The translations under genes and the position numbers were made by a program. Under the pieces are notes generated by a model that searched no databases, was not told where the DNA came from, and worked only from the letters and a program-made list of their open reading frames with translations. From Cercis canadensis (lineage: Eukaryota; Streptophyta; Magnoliopsida; Fabales; Fabaceae), in assembly GCA_003255065.1 (NCBI GenBank), contig QAOA01004580.1, positions 1-64,000 of the forward strand: 64,000 nucleotides of DNA. Reading direction: 5' to 3'. This document shows positions 11,816 to 22,291 of the stretch, in pieces (within the stretch, counting starts at the first letter, position 1; every line of letters begins with the position of its first letter).

Positions 11816-12341
11816 TATATACATTTTTTTGTTATTTTTTAAAATTTTGATCCCGGTTTATCACATACATCTTAATTATTTGGCCATGCTTGAAAGTGAA
11901 AGGTGAAGAACTTTATTAGTATGGGTCATATTAGAAATTTTTAGCATGAGTACTTTGCTAAACATGGCATCTGAGGTTCCCAAAACCTTTTCTTGAGTTG
12001 TTATAGTTAAATTTGTTTTTCTTCCATAATACTTTGAAATGTCAATTTTGACATAGTCTGGCAAAAAGAACTCTGCATTGTAATGCATAAATAGTCTTTA
12101 GAAATTAAGTCAATATTTATAAATTGTTCAAAATTAAAATATAAAACCATTATAGTAGAATGATCTCAAGTAATGTGTTTGTGTTTCCTGAGGTAGTATG
12201 TTTCTTTTTTACGAACCTCTTATCATGGATCCATCAACTGAATAATTAACGTAGGTAGCCATTGTGTCTACACAATAAAATGTGAGAAATTAAGTCTAAG
12301 CCTCAAAATAAATGCAAGAAGTTAAGGTAGTTCATGACATT
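11816..12341. other. SAUR-cluster spacer, unit 1
   Basis: Non-coding sequence matching 20576-21100 in unit 2. A diverged version of its TTAGCA...CTAAACA(T/A)GGCAT block also lies near 15117-15145 and 24687-24718, so spacer as well as genes has been copied in older duplications. The open frame on the minus strand here has no family features. Confidence 0.6.
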
Positions 12342-12523
12342 CATTGGATGATTATATCCAAATTCTTGTTCAGCTTGACTCAGCAAATCTTGAAATGAAA
12401 AGAATGGTTCAAGCATGATATTAGTATGACAAACCTGTTCTTTTGGTTCTCTCCAACATAAACTGCAAGATAACCCTTGGAGACATTGGTGCGCCTTTGA
12501 AGGCCAGGCAAACGAAAACCCAT
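12342..12523 (-). pseudogene. SAUR pseudogene (SAUR-a, unit 1)
   Basis: On the minus strand it starts [19 protein letters not shown] and keeps the Val-Tyr-Val-Gly-Glu core, so it is a SAUR. A 2-base insertion near 12410 shifts the frame into an early stop. The homology ends at 12342, inside the His-Pro-Met motif, with the conserved Gly-Gly-Leu-Thr-Ile-Pro-Cys tail missing. The unit 2 equivalents at 21406-21654 and 21833-22081 are complete, so this copy decayed after duplication. Its upstream TATA box is still present. Confidence 0.85.
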
Positions 12524-14114
12524 TACTGTGAAGTTCTATTTGGTGTAGAACAAGAGAATGATTTCATAGAACTAGTATGGGAGATATTTGCTTGCTTGAA
12601 CCGGCACAGGACTTGACTTGCTTGTGACTGCAGCCATGACTTGTATATATATAGATAATGAGAGGGATTTAGGAAAAGATTTGGTACAGAAATGACTGAT
12701 TAAGAGCTATCCAAATGGGGTCTAGTGAGAGACATGAGTCTGAAGGGTCACATGGCATTTTCTTGGATGTCACATGGTATTGCAGAAGAATAGCTAGCCA
12801 GAATGGTACCCACTTAGATAATGAAACTAGATATCAAAACCTCTTGCTTGTTTAGGCTTTTTAATAGCTGACATAATGTGTTCAAGAAACACTTGAGACA
12901 TGTCATGTTTCCCTCACATTGATCTGGCAACTGATAGCATGTAAATGAGAATCACTTAGATAAGGCATAGAAATTGTTGGCGCATTTTTAATATTATGAA
13001 AATTCAAGTCCCTTTAAGTTGTTTTATTATAAAGATTACTGATAAGAATTACTTAGTTCGAATTGGAATATACATGCTTCTTAAACTTATGGAAGTTGGT
13101 AGATTTAAACCATTATAGTTGGAAAGTTGCAAAAGACGTGTAGTCATAGATGCTAATTACCTTAACGCTAACCTTCATAAAGTTAACTATTAAATCCCCA
13201 AACATAGATAATCAGAATTGATGAAAGTAGATATTCTGTAAGTATTAAAATAGCCATCACTTATGTTATATTTAAAGAATAGATTGTAATTGAAGACAAT
13301 GTATGCTGGACTACTCTTAGATTCTTTTGGGGAGTTATAAAACAGGGCTAAAGAGCCCAGACTACTCTTAGAATTTTAGCAGATTTTTAAATATGTAAAT
13401 GTTGATGCACTGCTTCATCAAGACTTGCAAAGAGAAGAGTATGGTCAAGGGGTGGTTGGGGGCCGGGCTCTAGTGTCATCTTTTACGCTAAAGTTAGCTC
13501 ATTATAGAGAGGGAGAGAGGTACCTTAAGGGTAGTGTAGTTTTTTTACTATAGTTGGAAGTCATTTCATGTATGATCAGCAGCCACGGTTAAATACTGTC
13601 ACATGATTAAATGAAACTGACGAAAAATGAAATGATTGCAAATAGAGCTGTTAAATTGTTTACAAATTTGTTTACTGAAAACAAAAGAGACAATGATATA
13701 GGGAAAATTCCTTTCTCTACTTGCTATTTAAAAGAATAAAGTGATTGACCAAGCTTATCTGTATCTAAATCCGATTTGCTATGATAATTACTACCGCATA
13801 TACACTAGAAAAAGACTCCAGCTAACTATATCTTCATGCTCATCGGCATCTAAGTAATTTCTTCATTGGATTTTACTCCATGAATGATCATATGGATAGG
13901 GATCTCATTTGATCCAATATGATACATTTAGATAGCTTCATGAAAGAAATAACTTTTCAGTCATGATAAGTTGAATTTTTAACTGTGATTCTGTTTGATA
14001 AATTTCTGATTACATAGATCTTTGTACATTTCCAAAGAAGATATAAAAAGAAGGAAAAAAAATTTAGAAGGGAAGCAATATCCTGCTTTATAAAATTGTG
14101 TTATCTAATCTATG
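12524..14114. other. SAUR-a upstream region and spacer, unit 1
   Basis: Non-coding. Going away from SAUR-a, it holds a TATA run near 12643-12653 and a minus-strand TGTCTC auxin-response core at 12729-12734. The rest is spacer, near-identical to 22082-23698 in unit 2. I see no other gene. Confidence 0.6.
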
Positions 14115-14393
14115 TTAGCACCCATTTAAGCTAGAAGTGATACTTAGGAAGACATCTTCTCTACAAGGTATTGTAAGACCACCCATGGGATGATCATAAC
14201 CAAATTCATCCTCAGCTTGACTCAACAAATCTTGGAATGCAGGATGGTTCAAGAATGATATGGGAATCACGAACCGCTTCATTTTCTCCCCAACATAGAC
14301 TGCAAGATAACCCTTTGGAACATCCACAGGTTTTGTAGATGCATGGTTTGCAGAAAATGAAACTCTTCTAATACCTGGTAAAATAAAACCTAT
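14115..14393 (-). pseudogene. SAUR gene with lost start codon (SAUR-b, unit 1)
   Basis: The whole SAUR frame is open from 14393 to the stop at 14115 (92 codons) and ends ...SITSSLNGC. The codon where relatives have the initiator ATG reads ATA (14391-14393), giving Ile-Gly-Phe in place of Met-Gly-Phe. No in-frame ATG lies nearby upstream, and the next Met is inside the core (Met-Lys-Arg-Phe), which would remove most of the domain. A start at GTG (14327) is possible on paper but unlikely in a plant. The core motifs ([22 protein letters not shown]) are perfect, so loss is recent, or the base call is wrong. Confidence 0.82.
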
Positions 14394-14513
14394 TGTTCTA
14401 TCTGTAAAAAGAGAATTGTCTAAAAGGACTGTGCATAAGAAGGAAGTCTTTTGAATTTTGATGCTTAAGGATGAGAAAGATTTGTGTTGCTTCTAAATGC
14501 ATAAAACTAGGAG

Positions 14514-14620
14514 TATATATAGATGGAAAGATTTATGGGAAACCATTGGCTACTTGAATGATTGTTGGAAGGCCTGTGATTGGGTCTACTTAGAGACAAG
14601 AGCTCATAAGAGATCACATG
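14514..14620 (-). promoter_or_regulatory. SAUR-b promoter elements, unit 1
   Basis: On the minus strand there is a TATA box at 14514-14521, about 120 bp upstream of the start-codon position. There is an auxin-response core TGTCTC at 14593-14598 and a CACATG-type box (CATGTG on the other strand) at 14615-14620, inside a block shared with the other SAUR promoters of the cluster. The functions are inferred from known motif use. Confidence 0.5.
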
Positions 14621-15265
14621 GTGTTGTCTTAGACTTCATCAACAAGTTATATTTGTGAATATATGTCCCACCTTCTAGGACTAATGACAACACATTTCCC
14701 AGTTCAAATTAGAAAAGAGTTGTACAGATCATATTAAACTTATCTTTCAGCCTTGTAAGACCTCACATGTGTTGTTGTAGACATGCTTGAATGAGATATC
14801 TATATCTTACAAGGTTTTCTGCAAACGAGAGGGCTATGCCAGATTTTCATTTAATGTAAGGGTCTACCTCTGTCTTCACATTAAACATGCTTTAATGAAT
14901 TGTCTATATAACCTAAATGAAAGTTATCATCTTTGGAATCTGCAGTGAGTGGATAATATTTTTTCTTTTTTCGTATTTTGCATCCTGATCTTGTATGTAC
15001 TTTTTGTAAGAAAAATAATATTGATTTTGTTTAAATTCATCACATGGCTCTTTATTTTTACTAGCTTAGAAGTAGAAGATGATCAGGTGTTTAATGTGGG
15101 TGATATGAGAAATATTTAGCAGAATACTGTGCTAAACGAGGCATATTATAGGTTACTAACTGTTTGAAAAGTATTTGTAAATTATTCAAGTATGAAATTA
15201 GAAAAGCACTATAATATTATGCTTTCAAGAAATTTATTGGTTATATGGCTACCAAAAGTTGTACA

Positions 15266-15267
<2 letters not shown>

Positions 15268-15298
<31 letters not shown>
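15268..15298. repeat. TATG microsatellite
   Basis: About seven tandem TATG units follow a short TA run. The equivalent place in unit 2 (near 24844-24862) has fewer units, so it is a length-variable marker between the two tandem units. Confidence 0.85.
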
Positions 15299-16000
15299 AA
15301 ACTGAAAGGTGAAACATTGAAATCTGCAACATAAAGCGTTTGAGGAAAGTTCTAGATGCTGATCACTTTATTTATAACCTCTTATAAAATAAAATTTGAT
15401 TACAAAAGATAACAGTTTCGTACTGATATAGGATTCACTTAAGCGGCCATAATGCACCAAAGAGTTAAATCAAATCCAAGTCCTGGGTCCACAAAGATTT
15501 CAGGAAACACTAAACTGGTCCATGATGTATTCATTGGCTGGTCCTCCAAGTGCTTAAATCCCTTTATTTAAACTTTGGGATAATTTTATTGAAGACTGGT
15601 TGACATAAATAATGCAAGATCTTCCTTTTATAAATATAATTGCTCAATTGAGAAGAAAAATAATATTTTTCTAATTGTAGAATCTGGATATAAAATTTGA
15701 ATATATTGATTCTTATTGAGAGTTTCCTATATTTCCTTGCTTTTTTTTCTGCAAAAGCCTTTGGGACTCTGGGAAACATATATATGAGTAAATTCTTGAT
15801 TGGAGTTTACTCCATGAATGACGTACTGGAAGCTAATTTAATCCAATATGAAACATTTTGATAACATCATGGAAGAAATAAATTTTCAGTAACAAGTTGT
15901 AATAAAAAAAACTGTAATTCTGTTCATAAATTTCTCACCCCGAAATCCAGATGGATACTTTTACTTTTCCTAATCTATGTAAGGAATTGCTACTTGATTT

Positions 16001-16026
16001 ACAAAATTGTGACTAATCTATGTTAG
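16001..16026 (-). promoter_or_regulatory. DST-like element in SAUR-c 3' UTR
   Basis: Twenty bases past the SAUR-c stop, the minus strand reads CATAGATTA followed shortly by CAATTTTGTAAA. SAUR mRNAs are known to carry a downstream (DST) instability element built around ATAGATT and TTTGTA subdomains. The match is partial and the first GGA subdomain is not evident, so this is a suggestion only. Confidence 0.35.
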
Positions 16027-16046
16027 TCTTCTTGTTATGGGTTAGC

Positions 16047-16316
16047 TTAGCACCCATTCAAGCTAGATAGGAAGACATCTTCACTGCAAGGAATTGTTAG
16101 ACCTCCCATTGGATGATCAAACCCAAATTCTTCCTCGGCTCTACTCAACAATTCTTGAAATGAAGGTTGGCTCAAGTGTGAGATGGGAATCACAAACCGC
16201 TTCATTTTTTCTCCAACATAGACTGCAAGATAGCCCTTTGGCAAATCCACTGCTTTTGTAGATGCTAGGTTAGCACCTAATGAAGCCCTTCTATTACCAG
16301 GCAAACGAAAGCCCAT
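16047..16316 (-). CDS. SAUR family protein (SAUR-c, unit 1)
   Basis: An 89-residue, single-exon auxin-responsive SAUR. It starts Met-Gly-Phe-Arg-Leu-Pro-Gly. The SAUR domain covers about residues 24-84, with the core [13 protein letters not shown], then a helix ([16 protein letters not shown]) and [10 protein letters not shown] before the short tail. Family role: SAURs of this X15/SAUR19-like type bind and inhibit PP2C.D phosphatases, keeping plasma-membrane H+-ATPase active and promoting cell expansion. The ATG is the first in frame and follows a ~90-nt leader below a TATA box. It belongs to the tandem SAUR cluster. It is nearly identical to 18383-18652, which lies across an N gap and may be the same gene. 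Confidence 0.92.
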   Translation of the reverse strand: MGFRLPGNRRASLGANLASTKAVDLPKGYLAVYVGEKMKRFVIPISHLSQPSFQELLSRAEEEFGFDHPMGGLTIPCSEDVFLSSLNGC

Positions 16317-16435
16317 TTTGTTATGTGTAAGAAGGTAGTGATCTGAAAGGACTTGTGTATAAGAAGGAAGCTTTCTGAATTTTGATGCTTAAGGATGAGA
16401 AAGTCTTGTGTGCTTCTGAGTGCTTGATACTAGGA

Positions 16436-16544
16436 GTATATATAGATGAAAGGTTATGTGCAAAACTATTGGCTACTTGAATGATTGGGGAAAGACCTAT
16501 GTGATGGGGTCTACTGAGAAACAAGGGCACTAAGAGTTCACATG
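16436..16544 (-). promoter_or_regulatory. SAUR-c promoter elements, unit 1
   Basis: TATATATA at 16436-16445 lies about 120 bp upstream of the ATG. A CACATG box at 16539-16544 begins a block (CACATGGTGTTGTCTTAGA) shared with the SAUR-b promoters. The TGTCTC core of SAUR-b is degenerate here (GAGAAACA on the plus strand). CACATG boxes are enriched in auxin- and brassinosteroid-induced genes. The role here is inferred. Confidence 0.45.
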
Positions 16545-16882
16545 GTGTTGTCTTAGAGGTCTTTGTCATGGATCAACAAATTATCTTTGAGAACATGTCC
16601 TACATTATAGGAAAAACGACAACACATTACTCACTTGACATGTGTGGTGTTGTAGACATACTCAATTGAGATAGCACAAGGCTTTCTGCATACTTATAAG
16701 CCAGCTCAGAGAGTGGGCTAGAGTTGCATTTATTTTGAGGCTTAGAAATTACTTCTTGTCTGTATGTTAAATGAATGTCATGAATTATCCGTACAAGCTA
16801 AGTTATAGTTATCACTTTTTAAAGCTGCAATGAATGGATTCTACTTTTTCATCTTATGTTTTGGCTAGTAGGTCTTGTATGT

Positions 16883-17641
16883 TGTTGTGTAAAAGTCTAA
16901 TACAAGTGTATGTTATCGTTTTCAAGTAATAAAATGATAGTAGAGTATTGTTCCACGAAGATTGTGGCTAATAAGTACCAAAATTGGATATATTCTAATT
17001 TTATCTAGACAATTAAGAAAATCAAGAATTGATATTAAGCAATAATTAAGGTGCAAGAATATTAAAATAGGTAGAAAGATGGATGAAAAATATCTAGGGT
17101 TTCCGATTTCATCATAACTAATCTAGGTTTCCATTAATTATTTTCTTAATCTAGATTTATGTTTCTAATTACGAGCCGAGATTCCCTAAATTATTAATTA
17201 GCCTCTTTGAAGGTCAAACGAAAGTATTCCCAAGTTATGAACTCACAATATGTCTATGTGAATTATGAATATAACCAGAAAATTCATATAACTCCGTGGA
17301 TCTCTTTAATTGACTACACATGCCATGAAATTATATCTCTATCCTACATGCAACTTATGATATTTTTCCCATTGAACTTGACACACAAATCTCATCTCGG
17401 TTTCATTGCGATTAACCTAACAACTAATTGGTGATCAAGCAATTAGAGACATTAAGATCAGAGATAAACACTCAATTGAAAAAGATAAAATCATAAACTA
17501 ATTCTAAAATAAATTACAACTATTCATAGTTATGCTACATCGTAGCCATAGAAAAGTAAATTAGTTCATGGCAAAAGCGAAAGACATAATTGAACTAATT
17601 CCAGACATAAATGAGAGGAGAAAAGAATAAAACTCAGTAGT
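16883..17641 (-). repeat. Gypsy LTR, left part, ends at gap
   Basis: It starts TGTTGTGTAAAAG at 16883 after TATGT, and matches 19219-19977. It is interrupted by the N gap and is probably the same solo LTR as 19219-20575. Confidence 0.85.
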
Positions 17642-17880
17642 NNNNNNNNNNNNNNNNNNNNNNNNNNNNNNNNNNNNNNNNNNNNNNNNNNNNNNNNNNN
17701 NNNNNNNNNNNNNNNNNNNNNNNNNNNNNNNNNNNNNNNNNNNNNNNNNNNNNNNNNNNNNNNNNNNNNNNNNNNNNNNNNNNNNNNNNNNNNNNNNNNN
17801 NNNNNNNNNNNNNNNNNNNNNNNNNNNNNNNNNNNNNNNNNNNNNNNNNNNNNNNNNNNNNNNNNNNNNNNNNNNNNNNN
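17642..17880. other. Assembly gap (239 N)
   Basis: Unsequenced or padded gap. The sequence after it repeats 15545 onward. Confidence 0.99.
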
Positions 17881-18382
17881 TCCAAGTGCTTAAATCCCTT
17901 TATTTAAACTTTGGGATAATTTTATTGAAGACTGGTTGACATAAATAATGCAAGATCTTCCTTTTATAAATATAATTGCTCAATTGAGAAGAAAAATAAT
18001 ATTTTTCTAATTGTAGAATCTGGATATAAAATTTGAATATATTGATTCTTATTGAGAGTTTCCTATATTTCCTTGCTTTTTTTTCTGCAAAAGCCTTTGG
18101 GACTCTGGGAAACATATATATGAGTAAATTCTTGATTGGAGTTTACTCCATGAATGACGTACTGGAAGCTAATTTAATCCAATATGAAACATTTTGATAA
18201 CATCATGGAAGAAATAAATTTTCAGTAACAAGTTGTAATAAAAAAAACTGTAATTCTGTTCATAAATTTCTCACCCCGAAATCCAGATGGATACTTTTAC
18301 TTTTCCTAATCTATGTAAGGAATTGCTACTTGATTTACAAAATTGTGACTAATCTATGTTAGTCTTCTTGTTATGGGTTAGC

Positions 18383-18652
18383 TTAGCACCCATTCAATCT
18401 AGATAGGAAGACATCTTCACTGCAAGGAATTGTTAGACCTCCCATTGGATGATCAAACCCAAATTCTTCCTCGGCTCTACTCAACAATTCTTGAAATGAA
18501 GGTTGGCTCAAGTGTGAGATGGGAATCACAAACCGCTTCATTTTTTCTCCAACATAGACTGCAAGATAGCCCTTTGGCACATCCACTGCTTTTGTAGATG
18601 CTAGGTTAGCACCTAATGAAGCCCTTCTGATACCAGGCAAACGAAAGCCCAT
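18383..18652 (-). CDS. SAUR family protein (second copy of SAUR-c)
   Basis: An 89-residue SAUR, single exon, with the same domain layout as 16047-16316. It differs at a few residues (Ile for Asn at position 8, Val for Leu at about 25, Arg for Ser in the Leu-Asn-Gly-Cys tail). The promoter copy has its TATA box near 18772-18781. It lies in the second half of an exact-length duplication flanking the N gap, so it is either the other allele of SAUR-c or, less likely, a very young tandem duplicate. Function as for the family: PP2C.D inhibition and growth control. Confidence 0.85.
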   Translation of the reverse strand: MGFRLPGIRRASLGANLASTKAVDVPKGYLAVYVGEKMKRFVIPISHLSQPSFQELLSRAEEEFGFDHPMGGLTIPCSEDVFLSRLNGC

Positions 18653-19218
18653 TTTGTTATGTGTAAGAAGGTAGTGATCTGAAAGGACTTGTGTATAAGA
18701 AGGAAGCTTTCTGAATTTTGATGCTTAAGGATGAGAAAGTCTTGTGTGCTTCTGAGTGCTTGATACTAGGAGTATATATAGATGAAAGGTTATGTGCAAA
18801 ACCATTGGCTACTTGAATGATTGGGGAAAGACCTATGTGATGGGGTCTACTGAGAAACAAGGGCACTAAGAGTTCACATGGTGTTGTCTTAGAGGTCTTT
18901 GTCATGGATCAACAAATTATCTTTGAGAACATGTCCTACATTATTGGAAAAACGACAACACATTACTCACTTGACATGTGTGGTGTTGTAGACATACTCA
19001 ATTGAGATAGCACAAGGTTTTCTGCATACTTATAAGCCAGCTCAGAGAGTGGGCTAGATTTGCATTTATTTTGAGGCTTAGACATTACTTCTTGTTTGTA
19101 TGTTAAATGAATGTCATGAATTATCCGTACAAGCTAAGTTATAGTTATCACTTTTTAAAGCTGCAATGAATGGATTCTACTTTTTCATCTTATGTTTTGG
19201 CCAGTAGGTCTTGTATAT

Positions 19219-20575
19219 TGTTGTGTAAAAGTCTAACACAAGTGTACGTTATCGTTTTCAAGTAATAAAATGATAGTAGAGTATTGTTCCACGAAGACTG
19301 TGGCTAATAAGTACCAAAATTAGATATATTCTAATTTTATCTAGTCAATTAAGAAAATCAAGAATTGATATTAAGCAATAATTAAGGTGCAAGAATATTA
19401 AAATAGGTAGAAAGATGGATGAAAAATATTTAGGGTTTCCGATTTCATCATAACTAATCTAGGTTTCCATTAATTATTTTCTTAATCTAGATTTATGTTT
19501 CTAATTACGAGCCGAGATTCCCTAAATTATTAATTAGCCTCTTTGAAGGTCAAACGAAAGTATTCCCAAGTTATGAACTCACAATATGTCTATGTGAATT
19601 ATGAATATAACCAGAAAATTCATATAACTCCGTGGATCTCTTTAATTGACTACACATGCCATGAAATTATATCTCTATCCTACATGCAACTTATGATATT
19701 TTTCCCATTGAACTTGACACACAAATCTCATCTCGGTTTCATTGCGATTAACCTAACAACTAATTGGTGATCAAGCAATTAGAGACATTAAGATCAGAGA
19801 TAAACACTCAATTGAAAAAGATAAAATCATAAACTAATTCTAAAATAAATTACAACTATTCATAGTTATGCTACATCGTAGCCATAGAAAAGTAAATTAG
19901 TTCATGGCAAAAGCGAAAGACATAATTGAACTAATTCCAGACATAAATGAGAGGAGAAAAGAATAAAACTCAGTAGTGAAGCCAAGATTTTCTATCGTCG
20001 ATCCATGCTTCAATCCTTGCCTTGCTCTCTTTCTCTCTCCAAAACGTCTATCCAAAGTCCCCAATCTACAAGCTAAAAGTCCTATTTATACGACTTGCAA
20101 AGAGACCTAATCAAAACAGGATTAAAATCGTCTTTGATTAAATTAGGCAACTCGGGCACTGCAGCCCTTAGGGTATAGGCGCTTAGGTGATGTGGTACTG
20201 GGCAATCTTGTGCAAGACAGGCACAGCTGTTCTTGGCTTGAGGCACTGTGGCGCTTTGGTTCTGGAGCGTGAGGCTTGTGCGGGGGCAAGGGCGCAGGGG
20301 CACTAGGCACTTGAGCGGCTGGTCTCTGGCTGGGAGTTCATTGTGCTCGCTTGCACTAGGGTGCTGCTGTGCGACCTTGCCAGCGCTGATGCGCATTGTT
20401 GCTGCCACTTAGTTATAAACTTTTCTGTTTCTTCATTTAAACCATGGAACCTATATATTTTAACTCAAACCTACAAATTAACATAAGCACATTATTTAGC
20501 ACTAAAATTCCTCAAAAAACATACAAAATATTAAGCTAAGAATACCTAAAGCGTGTATATAAAATCCACTCAACA
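19219..20575 (-). mobile_element. Solo LTR of the Athila-like Gypsy family
   Basis: A 1357-bp LTR with TG...CA ends (plus strand TGTTGTG...CTCAACA) and a perfect 5-bp target duplication TATAT (19214-19218 and 20576-20580). It has no internal region. Its left two-fifths share diagnostic bases with the 3' LTR at 1-1111, and its right part shares them with the 5' LTR at 10460-11815. The switch lies around 19890-19977. That is the product expected from recombination between the two LTRs of one element. It separates SAUR units 1 and 2. Confidence 0.85.
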
Positions 20576-21405
20576 TATATACATTTTTTTGTTATTTTTT
20601 AAAATGTTGATCCCGGTTTATCACATACATCTTAATTATTTGTACATGCTTGAAAGTGAAAGGTGAAGAACTTTATTAGTATGGGTCATACTATAAATGT
20701 TTAGCATGAGTACTATGCTAAACATGGCATTTGAGGTTCCCAAAACCTTTTCTTAAGTTGTTATGGTTAAATTTGTTTTTCTTCCATAATACTTTGAAAT
20801 GTCAATTTTGACATAGTCTGGCAAAAAAACTCTGCCTTGTAATGCATAAATAGTCTTTAGAAATTAATATTGTGAATTGAGAAGTAAAGCTGAATTTGAT
20901 TATTGATAATATTCATTATAGTAGAATGATCTCAAGTAATGTGTTTGTGTTTCCAGAGGTAGTATGTTTCTTTTTTACGAACCTCTTATCATGGATCCAT
21001 CAACTAAATAATTAACGGAGGTAGCCATTGTGTCTACACAATAAAATGTGAGTTTGTTCATAAATTTGAGCTCACTTGTGAAATGGAACGTAGAAATGTG
21101 AAGGAGAATACATCATAGCCCCTTTATATAATCTATAAGAATCTGGAAGTGATCATCAACCAGGTCATGCATGCATAAGTAAAAATATTATTTTACAATT
21201 TCAGTCTTTTAAATTTCAAGGACAACTCAATCACCTCATACTTGAAAAATGAGTCAAGGGGAACTTAATGTAAGAAACGAAACTAAATGATACCGAGAAA
21301 ACTGCAATAATCTCTGTTCCGTAAGGACAAAATTTACAATGTTAGATTATGCCATCTTTACAAAAGAGAGTTGATCGTTGATCATCTACATGTCAGTCTT
21401 CTCCT
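20576..21405. other. SAUR-cluster spacer, unit 2
   Basis: Non-coding. It is near-identical to 11816-12300 up to about 21050, then unit-specific sequence downstream of SAUR-a. From 21228 it is part of a 426-bp duplication around the N at 21654. Confidence 0.6.
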
Positions 21406-22080
21406 TTATGTTCTATGCAAGTGAGAAGTAATATCTAGGAAGACATCTATTGAGCAAGGAATGGTGAGGCCACCCATTGGATGATTATATCCAAATTCTT
21501 GTTCAGGTTGACTCAGCAAATCTTGAAATGAAGGATGGTTCGAGCATGATATTAGTGTGACAAACCTCTTCTTTTGGTTCTCTCCAACGTAAACTTCAAG
21601 ATAACCCTTCGGGACCACGGTGCGCCTTTGAAGACAAGGCAAACGAAAACCCANCAATCACCTCATACTTGAAAAATGAGTCAAGGGGAACTTAATGTAA
21701 GAAACGAAACTAAATGATACCGAGAAAACTGCAATAATCTCTGTTCCGTAAGGACAAAATTTACAATGTTAGATTATGCCATCTTTACAAAAGAGAGTTG
21801 ATCGTTGATCATCTACATGACAGTCTTCTCCTTTATGATCTATGCAAGTGAGAAGTAATATCTAGGAAGACATCTATTGAGCAAGGAATGGTGAGGCCAC
21901 CCATTGGATGATTATATCCAAATTCTTGTTCAACTTGACTCAGCAAATCTTGAAATGAAGGATGGTTCGAGCATGATATTAGTATGACAAACCTCTTCTT
22001 TTGGTTCTCTCCAACGTAAACTTCAAGATAACCCTTCGGGACATCGGTGCGCCTTTGAAGACCAGGCAAACGAAAACCCA
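21228..22080. repeat. 426-bp duplication across single N (21654)
   Basis: 21228-21653 and 21655-22080 are two 426-bp copies with a few substitutions and exactly one N between them. Each contains one SAUR-a reading frame. This is probably an unmerged overlap. Confidence 0.9.
21406..21654 (-). CDS. SAUR family protein, start codon hits N (SAUR-a copy 1)
   Basis: An 82-residue SAUR read on the minus strand. The first base of the initiator is the N at 21654 (NTG-GGT), so the start cannot be confirmed. The frame continues Gly-Phe-Arg-Leu-Pro, then the core [15 protein letters not shown], the helix and [10 protein letters not shown], ending ...SHLHRT. The short N-terminus without the Ala-Ser-Leu-Gly-Ala stretch of SAUR-c marks a separate subgroup with SAUR-d. 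It is almost identical to 21833-22081 and is probably the other allele. Confidence 0.75.
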   Translation of the reverse strand, partial: XGFRLPCLQRRTVVPKGYLEVYVGENQKKRFVTLISCSNHPSFQDLLSQPEQEFGYNHPMGGLTIPCSIDVFLDITSHLHRT

Positions 22081-22081
22081 T
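21833..22081 (-). CDS. SAUR family protein (SAUR-a, unit 2)
   Basis: An 82-residue single-exon SAUR starting [19 protein letters not shown]. The core [17 protein letters not shown] is followed by the helical part and [10 protein letters not shown], ending ...SHLHRS. The first in-frame ATG is used. A TATA run near 22201-22210 lies about 120 bp upstream. It shares subgroup features (Gln-Arg-Arg-Thr N-terminus, Glu-Asn-Gln-Lys-Lys loop) with SAUR-d at 26568-26816. Family role: auxin-induced growth via PP2C.D inhibition. Confidence 0.9.
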   Translation of the reverse strand: MGFRLPGLQRRTDVPKGYLEVYVGENQKKRFVILISCSNHPSFQDLLSQVEQEFGYNHPMGGLTIPCSIDVFLDITSHLHRS

Positions 22082-22200
22082 TGCTGTGAAGTTCTATTTG
22101 GTGAAGAACAAGAGAATGATTTCATAAACTAGTATGGGAGATATTTGCTTGCTTGAACCGGCACACGACTTGACTTGCTTGTGACTGCAGCCATGACTTG

Positions 22201-22291
22201 TATATATATAGATAATGAGAGGGATTTAGGAAAAGATTTGGTACAGAAATGACTGATTAAGAGCTATCCAAATGGGGTCTAGTGAGAGACA
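22201..22291 (-). promoter_or_regulatory. SAUR-a promoter elements, unit 2
   Basis: A TATA run at 22201-22210 lies about 120 bp upstream of the ATG. A minus-strand TGTCTC auxin-response core is at 22286-22291, and two CACATGGTAT-type boxes follow near 22306 and 22328. The positions match those in front of the unit 1 pseudogene. Confidence 0.5.

Larger units (their letters stand above)
15545..19977. repeat. 2097-bp duplication across 239-N gap
   Basis: 15545-17641 and 17881-19977 are both exactly 2097 bp and near-identical (a few substitutions). They are separated only by the N gap at 17642-17880, and the second copy begins and ends exactly where the first does. The block carries SAUR-c and the left part of the Gypsy LTR. 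Unmerged contig or haplotype overlap is the simplest reading, so the two SAUR-c copies are probably one gene. Confidence 0.9.

Noticed and set aside
11876-12088. 70-codon minus-strand frame
   Set aside because: Its copy in unit 2 (20641-20850) carries indels that break it, and it matches no family.
16321-16569. 82-codon minus-strand frame upstream of SAUR-c (also 18657-18905)
   Set aside because: It spans the promoter, TATA box and leader of SAUR-c and shows no protein features. Conservation is due to the duplicated block.
17634-17885. Open frame made of Ns
   Set aside because: It consists of the assembly gap.
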